Shown: positions 15,850 through 20,438 of the stretch, piece after piece
How the letters are laid out: each line of letters opens with the position of its first letter
How positions within the stretch are numbered: the stretch's first letter is position 1
IMG/VR virus record: IMGVR_UViG_3300046048_000485
Span: 1 to 22,431 of that record
DNA from: a virus
Strand: one strand, 5' to 3'
DNA length: 22,431 nucleotides
Notes under the pieces: generated by a model
What the model was told of the DNA's origin: nothing
Database searches by the model: none
The model's input: only the letters and a program-made list of their open reading frames with translations
Made by a program: the position numbers and the translations under genes

Positions 15850-15880
15850 GAGACTCCATTGGGTTGGTCGGTGGAGTCTC
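15850..15880 (-). promoter_or_regulatory. Leader hairpin covering the ribosome binding site
   Basis: A perfect 9-bp inverted repeat (GAGACTCCA at 15850-15858 and TGGAGTCTC at 15872-15880) with a 13-nt loop. In the minus-strand mRNA the GGAG of the gene starting at 15847 is in the 3' arm. Folding would hide the ribosome binding site if the transcript starts far enough upstream to include the 5' arm. Confidence 0.5.
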
Positions 15881-15881
15881 T

Positions 15882-15911
15882 AAAATAGGGCATGATGCCC
15901 TATTTAGTCAA
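15882..15911 (-). promoter_or_regulatory. Sigma70-type promoter for the 15847-14143 genes
   Basis: On the minus strand TTGACT (15911-15906), 18 bases, then TATTTT (15887-15882). The spacer is filled by a perfect palindrome. The position just upstream of the gene starting at 15847 and the match of the -35 box support it; the -10 box is weaker. Confidence 0.55.
15883..15905. promoter_or_regulatory. 23-bp palindromic operator
   Basis: Perfect 11-bp arms (AAATAGGGCAT and its complement) around a single central G. It fills the spacer of the promoter above, so a bound dimer would block RNA polymerase. Geometry equals that of the 19664-19686 palindrome, but the sequence differs except for the CAT-N-ATG centre. 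Confidence 0.65.
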
Positions 15912-15918
15912 GTACCGT

Positions 15919-16389
15919 TTATCGGGCGCGGGTGAGCAGCACGGCGGCGCATTGGCCGGGGTAATACCACGACCAGGCGAGCGTTTCGGCGATGAGCCCG
16001 AGGGCTTGTGCGTAGCTATGCACCTCCTCGGCGGTGCCGTAGGTGTGCGTAATGAGCGCGGCCGGGCGGTAGGGCCGCGTCGGTTCGCGGAAGCATTCCG
16101 GGTGGTCGATCACGTGTGCGCTGCGATGCGACCATGATTCGTCGCGCAACGATCCGTTATGCCCCGCGGCGAGCCGTTGGGCGGTGAACGAGGTTCGGGC
16201 CATGATCCAGCCGCGCGAGGCGGCGAAGTCTTGGCGCAGGCGCTCGCGGGCCTGGGTCAGCGCATGGCGATCCTGCCACGCCTGCGCGCTGTTATGGTCC
16301 GTTCGCCTGCTCATCGATTGGATAAGGCGCAGGATGTTGGCCGCCGGGGCCCCGCCGGCGAGCTCGATTTCTTTCGCATCAGAATTCAC
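15919..16389 (-). CDS. Hypothetical protein next to attP
   Basis: A 156-residue protein from GTG 16389, which overlaps the preceding stop (GTGA) and lies inside an integrase arm-type repeat. The N-terminal half is helical and basic (AWQDRHALTQARERLRQDFAAS). The C-terminal half has His, Tyr and Trp-rich segments (ESWSHRSAHVIDHPECF, TYGTAEEVHSYAQALGLIAETLAWSWYYPG). I recognise no family. In the phage form it can be read with the integrase operon. After integration at attP it would be separated from that operon and placed behind the host tRNA promoter. Confidence 0.5.
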   Translation of the reverse strand: MNSDAKEIELAGGAPAANILRLIQSMSRRTDHNSAQAWQDRHALTQARERLRQDFAASRGWIMARTSFTAQRLAAGHNGSLRDESWSHRSAHVIDHPECFREPTRPYRPAALITHTYGTAEEVHSYAQALGLIAETLAWSWYYPGQCAAVLLTRAR

Positions 16390-16398
16390 GTCAGCCCC
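16379..16398 (+). repeat. Arm-type direct repeat, copy 1
   Basis: TCAGAATTCACGTCAGCCCC, identical to the copy at 16591-16610. It contains one CACGTCAG (16387-16394). It lies about 55 bp to the left of the tRNA-like core. Confidence 0.8.
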
Positions 16399-16787
16399 TT
16401 GGGTGATCGCCTGGAAAGTGGCGCGGGGCTTGGGGTTGCGGGCGATAGCACGCCAGATTTTGAGTCTGGTGCGTCTACCAATTCCGCCACCCCGGCATTG
16501 CCTTCAAACCCGCGCCCCGCTTGCGTTTGCGGGTTTTTCTCCATTTTCTCTACTGCCTCGCCTGACGTGTATTTTCGCGTCAGAGTCACGTCAGAATTCA
16601 CGTCAGCCCCCGCGAGCAATTCTGCTAACTCGGCCGCAACATACGCCGCCTTCGTTGGATCGCGAAGCATGGCCGCGTACCATAGCGCATTGTCGCCGCG
16701 AATGAATACCCCGGGCCAATCGTCACCGAATTGCACCGCGCCCGATTCGACTCGCGGCTCGGCTGCCGGTAACTGTCTCGCGCTCAT
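16386..16787 (-). CDS. Hypothetical protein whose 3' part runs through attP
   Basis: A 133-residue reading frame from ATG 16787, overlapping the integrase stop by ATGA. Residues 1-85 look like a genuine small globular protein (VQFGDDWPGVFIRGDNALWYAAML, KAAYVAAELAELLAGADV). From about residue 60 the frame crosses the right arm sites, from 84 the hairpin and from 98 the tRNA-like core (VAELVDAPDSKSG), then ends at the left arm. The tail is thus att sequence, and after integration it would be replaced by host sequence. Function unknown. Confidence 0.55.
   Translation of the reverse strand: MSARQLPAAEPRVESGAVQFGDDWPGVFIRGDNALWYAAMLRDPTKAAYVAAELAELLAGADVNSDVTLTRKYTSGEAVEKMEKNPQTQAGRGFEGNAGVAELVDAPDSKSGVLSPATPSPAPLSRRSPKGLT
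16453..16496 (-). other. tRNA-Leu(CAA) 5' half, att core, not a full tRNA gene
   Basis: Read on the minus strand from 16496: acceptor strand GCCGGGG, TG, D arm GCG-GAATTGGTAGA-CGC, A, then anticodon stem CCAGA, loop CTCAAAA (anticodon CAA) and stem TCTGG. Similarity stops right after the anticodon stem: no variable arm, no T arm (GGTTCGA) and no 3' acceptor strand follow. It therefore cannot make a tRNA by itself. The translated form in the overlapping ORF, VAELVDAPDSKSG, is the well-known reading of Leu tRNA genes. Confidence 0.85.
16506..16538 (+). terminator. Rho-independent terminator, plus strand
   Basis: AAACCCGC (16506-16513) pairs with GCGGGTTT (16529-16536), followed by Ts. It acts only on plus-strand transcripts, which would be antisense to the int operon here. 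On the minus strand the hairpin has no T tract and lies about 9 bases before the tRNA-like core. Confidence 0.55.
16562..16610 (+). repeat. Cluster of arm-type sites, including direct repeat copy 2
   Basis: This cluster holds CTGACGTG at 16562-16569 (inverted copy), CGCGTCAG at 16576-16583, CACGTCAG at 16587-16594 and CACGTCAG at 16599-16606. The last is within a second exact copy (16591-16610) of the 20-bp repeat at 16379. Direct spacing between the last three is about 11-12 bp, one helical turn, as expected for cooperative binding by an integrase arm-binding domain. Confidence 0.75.
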
Positions 16788-17740
16788 TTCAACCTCCCCA
16801 CCGCCCGGCGCTTGGCCTCGACGTTGAGGTGCGTATAGCGCGCCGTCGTGGCCGCGGCCTTGTGCCCCATGAGCTCGGAAATGGTGTGGCCCTCGACGCC
16901 TTGCTGCGCGAGCCACGAGCCGAAAGTGTGCCGCAGATCATGCACCCGCACGCGCTCGAGCCCCGCCTTTTTGCGCGCCCAATTGAATGCGGCCTGCAGG
17001 TTCCGGGGCGCGCCCTCGAGGGGCAGCCGGCGCACCGCGGCCCGAATCGCCGGGTGCACTGGGATCAAGCGCACCGATTCGCCCCCCGCCTGGCGGGCCT
17101 TGCCCGAGCGCGCGTAAATGACCCCGGCGCGCACATCCTCACGGCGCAGGCGCACGAGCTCGCCCAGGCGCAGGCCCGTATAGGCGAGGAGCACGATTAA
17201 ATCCTTGGTGCGTTGATACTTCGCGGCGGCCACGAGCTCGCCCACCTCGGCAGGGGTGCACCATACTTGCCGGCGCACGGCCCCGGGGAGCAACCGTATC
17301 CGCTTGCCGATGTAGTGCTCGGTCCAGCCCGCCTCGAAGGCGAGCGAGCAGGCGCGGCGAAGCGCCGCGAGTGATAAATTGATCGTGGCGACCGCGTAAT
17401 GAGCGCGGGCCGCCTTGATGAATTCCTGGGCGCACTCATAGGCCTGGTCGATCGTTTTGCCCTCGGCGTACGGGGCGAGCCGGTACACGCTCACCTCGGC
17501 CTTGCCCTCGCTCGGGGTGCCCTTGATCGAGCGCTCGATATGGTGCTGCAGACACGCGGCGAGCGACACGGCCGGGCGCTTGCCGTTTAGCTTTTCTCGC
17601 CACATATCAGCGCGAAGTTTGGCTTCGTAGGCGACGGCCTGGGCTTTAGTTGCGCCCGGCGGGCACCGGCGAAAAATGCGCCGGCGCGCGGCGGTAAAGT
17701 CGACGCAGTAACGGCCTCGGGAATCCTTGCGGACGGACAC
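16784..17740 (-). CDS. int: Tyrosine recombinase integrase
   Basis: A 318-residue protein. GTG 17740 is chosen because AAGGGGG precedes it and the following residues (SVRKDSRGRYCVDFTAARRRIF) form the usual N-terminal arm-binding strands; the longer frame to 18070 is a shadow. Residues about 55-150 are the SAM-like core-binding domain. The catalytic domain shows Arg191 in YTGLRLGEL, His267 and Arg270 in HDLRHTFGSWL, His293 in LMGHKAA and nucleophile Tyr302 in TARYTHL. It catalyses recombination between attP (immediately downstream at 16379-16610) and a host tRNA-Leu gene. The gene overlaps an excisionase-like gene by 154 nt and is followed by an ATGA-coupled gene. Confidence 0.95.
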   Translation of the reverse strand: MSVRKDSRGRYCVDFTAARRRIFRRCPPGATKAQAVAYEAKLRADMWREKLNGKRPAVSLAACLQHHIERSIKGTPSEGKAEVSVYRLAPYAEGKTIDQAYECAQEFIKAARAHYAVATINLSLAALRRACSLAFEAGWTEHYIGKRIRLLPGAVRRQVWCTPAEVGELVAAAKYQRTKDLIVLLAYTGLRLGELVRLRREDVRAGVIYARSGKARQAGGESVRLIPVHPAIRAAVRRLPLEGAPRNLQAAFNWARKKAGLERVRVHDLRHTFGSWLAQQGVEGHTISELMGHKAAATTARYTHLNVEAKRRAVGRLK

Positions 17741-17913
17741 GTGCCCCCTTGACGTATGAACCGATCCAAGCCCGAAATCGTAACACGAAGGCCCCGGGTG
17801 CCGATCCGCACGTGCTCGAGCGCGCCCTCGGCGCAGAGCCGATAGACTTGGGCCGGCGAGCACGCCAGGCGCTCGGCGGCGGCCTTGACCGAGCAAAGGC
17901 GCGCGGTGCTCAC
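17587..17913 (-). CDS. Excisionase-like helix-turn-helix protein
   Basis: A 108-residue frame from GTG 17913. Residues 1-60 (LCSVKAAAERLACSPAQVYRLCAEGALEHVRIGTRGLRVTISGLDRFI, given by its landmarks) form a MerR/excisionase-type winged HTH: V-K-x-A-A-x-x-L-x-x-S-P-x-Q-V-Y-R-L, then a wing with R-x-T and D-R-F-I. Proteins of this kind bend att DNA and direct the integrase towards excision. The remaining 50 residues overlap the integrase start in another frame and look less protein-like, as if only the frame stays open. Position directly before int supports Xis; a plain transcription regulator is the alternative. Confidence 0.7.
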   Translation of the reverse strand: MSTARLCSVKAAAERLACSPAQVYRLCAEGALEHVRIGTRGLRVTISGLDRFIRQGGTCPSARIPEAVTASTLPPRAGAFFAGARRAQLKPRPSPTKPNFALICGEKS

Positions 17914-18113
17914 CCACACACCTCGACCCGCTCGGTGATCCACGCCCAACCCGGGCGCTCGGGGAATGTGGTTTGCTTGAGCCGGTTGCGCGCGCGCAGC
18001 TCGGCCTGCGCCGCCGAGGATGCCCACACATCGACGTGGCCGTCATAGTGCGCCCACATGCCCGGCGCACTGCGCAGGTGGACCCGATACCGGGCGCTCG
18101 TCTCGGCGCTCAC
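17910..18113 (-). CDS. Small hypothetical protein of the int operon
   Basis: A 67-residue protein from GTG 18113, coupled by GTGA overlaps on both sides. The pattern RYRVHLRSAP...HVDVWASSAAQAELRARNRLKQTTFP...WITERVEV is that of a small alpha/beta protein found in many phages beside integrase or recombination genes. Its function is unknown to me. Confidence 0.55.
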   Translation of the reverse strand: MSAETSARYRVHLRSAPGMWAHYDGHVDVWASSAAQAELRARNRLKQTTFPERPGWAWITERVEVCG

Positions 18114-18394
18114 TTGGTCACCCGGCGGCGCGCGGACGTCGGCGCCTTCTCGAATGCCTTTAGCGCCCGGCGCCGATCGACGAGGCGGCGCTGCTCGGCG
18201 ATGAAGTCTTGCCCCTCGCGGGTGAGCCCATAAAGGAGCTCGATGCGCCCGCGCTGCATGTGTTGCCACAGTCGGTTACGCAATTCGTCGACCGTGAGGT
18301 CGGTGGCCTCGGCGAGCTCGCCGGGCGTCATGAGCCCCACCTCGCGCAGCGTTTCCAGCGCGATCAAAATCGGATCGGCGAGGGTGCGGCTCAT
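18110..18394 (-). CDS. Winged helix-turn-helix protein
   Basis: A 94-residue protein from ATG 18394. LIALETLREVGLMTPGELAEATDLTVDELRNRLWQHMQRGRIELLYGLTREGQDFI, seen through L-T-P-x-E-L-A-x-x-x-x-L-T-V-D-E-L-R-N-x-L and a wing R-I-E-L-L-Y-G-L-T-x-E-G, is a clear winged HTH like MarR/PadR relatives. The basic tail (RRLVDRRRALKAF...RRRVTK) fits DNA binding. It could be a regulator of its own operon or of the 15.9 kb promoter; no target is proven. Confidence 0.65.
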   Translation of the reverse strand: MSRTLADPILIALETLREVGLMTPGELAEATDLTVDELRNRLWQHMQRGRIELLYGLTREGQDFIAEQRRLVDRRRALKAFEKAPTSARRRVTK

Positions 18395-18615
18395 TCGGGC
18401 CCCCGCTGCAAGTCCGCGGCCGGGGGGGCATTCGCGGCGGCGGCGGCCTCGAGTAGCGTCAATATGGCCCGCATCATCGCGACTTCGGTGTCCATGCGGT
18501 GTTGTGAGTAGTGCCCGGCATCGACCCAACGTGGGGCCATCGATTGGCGGTGGGCGAGCTCGCGGCGCTGAAAGGCGCGCAATTCGGCGATGCTGAAGGG
18601 TTCGGCGGCCATCAT
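18391..18615 (-). CDS. Small hypothetical protein
   Basis: A 74-residue protein (ATG 18615, overlapping the previous stop; ATG 18612 is an alternative). It is helical throughout: FSIAELRAFQRRELAHRQS, then HRMDTEVAMMRAILTLLEAAAAAN. No family recognised. Confidence 0.5.
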   Translation of the reverse strand: MMAAEPFSIAELRAFQRRELAHRQSMAPRWVDAGHYSQHRMDTEVAMMRAILTLLEAAAAANAPPAADLQRGPE

Positions 18616-18965
18616 TCGCCCTCGGCCTTGAGCCCCTCGAGCTCGCCGCACAACAGCCAAATGCGGCCGAGCTCGTCGCGTTTCTTGTTGAAAAAGGGCG
18701 AGGGCTCACGACAATAGACGTTCATAAACGCCATGCCGATCGAGCTCGCGCGAAGGCCCGCATCGGCCAGGCGGTTGCATTTGCGCTCGAGGGCAAAAAC
18801 CTTGCGCTCGAGGGCTGCGATATATGCGGGCAGCCCCGGCGAGCACCGCATATACGGTAGGTTGACCGTGGGATCGATTGCCGTGGTCACGCATTCCGAC
18901 AGGAATTCAACTTCGCCGCGGCGCTCCTCGATGGCGCGCCGATCGGCCGGGCTAATAGTGTCCAT
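18612..18965 (-). CDS. Hypothetical coiled-coil protein
   Basis: About 117 residues from ATG 18965, chosen for the GAGG seven bases before it; ATG 18980, which overlaps the previous stop, is an alternative. RRAIEERRGEVEFLSECV and YIAALERKVFALERKCNRLADA form a likely coiled coil. The C-terminal part (FFNKKRDELGRIWLLCGELEGL) is also helical. No family recognised. Confidence 0.5.
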   Translation of the reverse strand: MDTISPADRRAIEERRGEVEFLSECVTTAIDPTVNLPYMRCSPGLPAYIAALERKVFALERKCNRLADAGLRASSIGMAFMNVYCREPSPFFNKKRDELGRIWLLCGELEGLKAEGE

Positions 18966-18979
18966 GTGTGGGCCTCGCA

Positions 18980-19270
18980 TCAGAGCACGCGCGGAATCGC
19001 GATGCATTCAACGTCGACGATCTTGGCCTCGACCGACCACCGATGCTCCATGATCGAGACATACGCATCCGAGGGCGGGCACAACGACCCCGGGGTGGCG
19101 GGGGCGATCAGCGCCGACGCGCCGGCGGGGCCGGTGCGCTGCCCGGCCTCGAAACCGACCCAGGTGGCGAGCCCCGCGAGGGCCACGGCAAAAATGATGC
19201 GGTCGACGAGCTCGGCGCGCCGCGCGAGCGTGGCGGCCTGGGCTTCGACCGGATAGCGCGCGGCGCTCAT
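18980..19270 (-). CDS. Small membrane protein
   Basis: A 96-residue protein from ATG 19270 (ATGA overlap). An amphipathic N-terminus (VEAQAATLARRAELVDR) leads to one TM segment, IIFAVALAGLATWVGFEAG (residues about 25-43). A polar C-terminal domain of about 50 residues follows, with one Cys pair (Cys64 and Cys89). In a lysogeny-side operon this could be a superinfection-exclusion or envelope protein, but that is only an inference from topology. Confidence 0.5.
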   Translation of the reverse strand: MSAARYPVEAQAATLARRAELVDRIIFAVALAGLATWVGFEAGQRTGPAGASALIAPATPGSLCPPSDAYVSIMEHRWSVEAKIVDVECIAIPRVL

Positions 19271-19557
19271 CGGGGCCACCCCGCGCGGTCGAGGTGAAAC
19301 ACCACCGAGCGCGCATAGCGCGGGATTCTCGCGAGGATGTTCTGCAGCGAGATCGGCAGCCGGGCGCGGTGGCGCCGGCACTCGGCGAGGAGTGTCTCGA
19401 GATAGATGGAGCTCGCCGCGGCCTGGTCGCGGGCGGTGGCGCTGCGGGCCAATTGCTCGGCGAGCAGGCGCGCGCGCTCGGCTTCGGTGGCGGTCAGTGT
19501 GACGCCCAGGCCGGCGCAGCCAGGAATGCCGGTGCCGGGCGGGTCGGAAAATAACAT
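19267..19557 (-). CDS. Hypothetical protein, first gene of the int-containing operon
   Basis: A 96-residue protein from ATG 19557 behind AAGGGGG. The N-terminus (FSDPPGTGIPGCAGLGVTL) is Gly/Pro-rich; the rest is helical (ATEAERARLLAEQLARSATARDQAAASSIYLETLLAECRRH and following). Family not recognised. It lies about 100 nt downstream of a strong operator-bearing promoter, after a structured leader. Confidence 0.5.
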   Translation of the reverse strand: MLFSDPPGTGIPGCAGLGVTLTATEAERARLLAEQLARSATARDQAAASSIYLETLLAECRRHRARLPISLQNILARIPRYARSVVFHLDRAGWPR

Positions 19558-19573
19558 GATCGGGCCCCCTTTT

Positions 19574-19591
19574 CGTCTCGGTGATGAGACG
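19574..19591 (-). promoter_or_regulatory. Leader hairpin before the int-containing operon
   Basis: CGTCTC and GAGACG form a perfect 6-bp stem with a 6-nt loop. In the minus-strand mRNA it lies just before the AAGGGGG ribosome site of the gene starting at 19557. A second GC-rich stem (CGGCGGC-GAG-GCCGCCG in the same leader) lies upstream. No T tract follows, so neither is a terminator for this strand. Confidence 0.4.
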
Positions 19592-19661
19592 AGCCGGGGC
19601 GGCGGCCTCGCCGCCGGGTATCCGGCTCGATTGGCACCGCCTGGGCGGCGCCAACGGCCAG

Positions 19662-19691
19662 ATCATAATCACATCATGTGATTATGGTCAA
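19662..19691 (-). promoter_or_regulatory. Sigma70-type promoter of the int-containing operon
   Basis: On the minus strand TTGACC (19691-19686), 18 bases, TATGAT (19667-19662). Both boxes match the consensus in five of six positions. The spacer is a palindromic operator. The predicted start near 19655 gives a leader of about 100 nt. The -35 box overlaps the stop codon of the small upstream gene. Confidence 0.7.
19664..19686. promoter_or_regulatory. 23-bp palindromic operator
   Basis: Perfect 11-bp arms (CATAATCACAT and its complement) around one central C. The inner part ATCAC-N5-GTGAT (19668-19682) recurs in the cro promoter. Occupation would block the promoter of the int-containing operon. 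Confidence 0.75.
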
Positions 19692-19861
19692 CACGATTCG
19701 TTTTTATCGGCGCCGGCGGGGGGCGGCTCGAGCGCGGGGTTTAGCTCGGGGGCGACGAGCTCTCGGGCCAGCGCGAGCAGGCGCTCGCGCACCTCGGGAC
19801 TGACCGCGCGCACGAGGGAGACAAAATCGAATTCATCATCTTCCAGAAGAATGTACCTCAT
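19688..19861 (-). CDS. Small acidic hypothetical protein beside the repressor
   Basis: A 57-residue protein from ATG 19861 behind GGAGGAG, a strong ribosome site. MRYILLEDDEFDFVSLVRAV is acidic, followed by a helix (EVRERLLALARELV) and a Pro/Ala-rich tail. It is 128 nt downstream of the CI-like gene; in that gap TTGCCA-N16-TATTCT could be a weak promoter. The combination of HTH repressor and small acidic partner recalls antirepressor-like pairs, but no family is recognised. Confidence 0.5.
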   Translation of the reverse strand: MRYILLEDDEFDFVSLVRAVSPEVRERLLALARELVAPELNPALEPPPAGADKNESC

Positions 19862-19989
19862 TCGCTCCTCCGCGCCGCCTCGGTGCTTCGCTCGACAAGG
19901 CGAATCACACCATTGGCCGTACGTTAGTGAGCAAGAATAAGGCCAAATCCACCCCTGGCAAATAGGGTTAATTGCCCGGGTGTGCGAAA

Positions 19990-20313
19990 TTATCGGGGGA
20001 TGCGTGGAGACTGTCGGGTGATCCCGACCATTCCGCGAAAAATCGCGCGCTCGGCTTCCGAGGCGCGACGAAAGGCGGCGACGAGCTCGAGCTCTTCGGC
20101 CGACCACCCCGACACGCCGAAAGCTAACTCACCCGGGGGCACCCCGAGGACGTCCGCCAGGCGCGCAATGTCGCCCAAATTGGGCTCGCGTACTTTGGAC
20201 TCGTAATTGCCAACGCGCCCCTGCGCATCCTCACCCCACCCGCAGCGCCGCGCGAGCTCGGCTTGTGACCAGCCGGCCGCTTCCCGCAACCGCTTGATCC
20301 GTTCTCCCAACAT
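19990..20313 (-). CDS. CI-like phage repressor, HTH only
   Basis: A 107-residue protein from ATG 20313 behind AGGGGG. Residues 1-65 are a classic HTH_3/lambda-repressor domain (ERIKRLREAAGWSQAELARRCGWG, YESKVREPNLGDIARLADVLGVPPGELAFG). The C-terminal 40 residues are helical (SAEELELVAAFRRASEAERAIFRGM). There is no S24/LexA-type peptidase domain, so RecA-stimulated self-cleavage is not expected from this protein itself. Divergent orientation to a YdaS-type Cro makes it the lysogeny repressor candidate. It is complete as read, with no sign of a lost downstream domain in other frames. Confidence 0.8.
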   Translation of the reverse strand: MLGERIKRLREAAGWSQAELARRCGWGEDAQGRVGNYESKVREPNLGDIARLADVLGVPPGELAFGVSGWSAEELELVAAFRRASEAERAIFRGMVGITRQSPRIPR

Positions 20314-20348
20314 GCTGCCCCCTGTTTGGCTGTTACTTACAGTTACGC

Positions 20349-20360
20349 AATGCCGGCATT
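20349..20360. promoter_or_regulatory. 12-bp palindrome at the repressor promoter
   Basis: AATGCCGGCATT is perfectly symmetric and overlaps the -10 box of the presumed repressor promoter by three bases. It does not match the ATCAC-N5-GTGAT operators. Nearby CTGTTACTTACAG (arms CTGT/ACAG) at about 20331-20343 is a second, weaker symmetric element. Confidence 0.4.
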
Positions 20361-20385
20361 AAACCGCGAGCCCACATATTGTTAA
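20358..20385 (-). promoter_or_regulatory. Promoter of the repressor gene
   Basis: On the minus strand TTAACA (20385-20380), 16 bases, TTTAAT (20363-20358): each box matches the sigma70 consensus in five of six positions. It lies about 45 nt before the repressor ATG and diverges from the cro promoter. Confidence 0.55.
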
Positions 20386-20399
20386 AACGACATTAGGTG

Positions 20400-20430
20400 T
20401 TGCCAGCAATCACGTTTCGTGATGTATGAT
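20400..20430 (+). promoter_or_regulatory. cro promoter
   Basis: TTGCCA (20400-20405), 19 bases, TATGAT (20425-20430). The spacer is long but holds the operator. The predicted start falls at about 20436-20438, immediately before ATG 20439, so the mRNA is probably leaderless. Confidence 0.6.
20409..20423. promoter_or_regulatory. Operator in the cro promoter
   Basis: ATCACGTTTCGTGAT, perfect arms ATCACG and CGTGAT around TTT. It shares ATCAC-N5-GTGAT with the operator at 19668-19682, three bases after the -35 box in both promoters. Confidence 0.75.
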
Positions 20431-20438
20431 ACCAGCCC

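Larger units (their letters stand above)
16379..16610. other. attP: Phage attachment site attP
   Basis: A core resembling part of a tRNA gene (16453-16496) is flanked on both sides by repeated CACGTCAG-type sites, the classical layout of a tyrosine-integrase attP (arm, core, arm). The integrase gene ends 174 nt beyond the right arm. Phage genes continue on both sides of the site, so this is an attP and not a prophage end. The exact crossover point cannot be read; the anticodon stem-loop is the likely place by analogy with other tRNA-targeting integrases. Confidence 0.75.

Noticed and set aside
16453-16496. Complete tRNA-Leu gene
   Set aside because: Only the 5' half to the end of the anticodon stem is present; variable arm, T arm and 3' acceptor strand are missing.
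16784-18070. 428-residue integrase starting at 18070
   Set aside because: The first 110 residues are an out-of-frame reading of the genes at 17910 and 17587; GTG 17740 has a good ribosome site and the expected N-terminus.
19574-19591. Hairpin as a terminator of the minus-strand genes
   Set aside because: On the minus strand it is followed by AAAA and a ribosome site, not by Ts.
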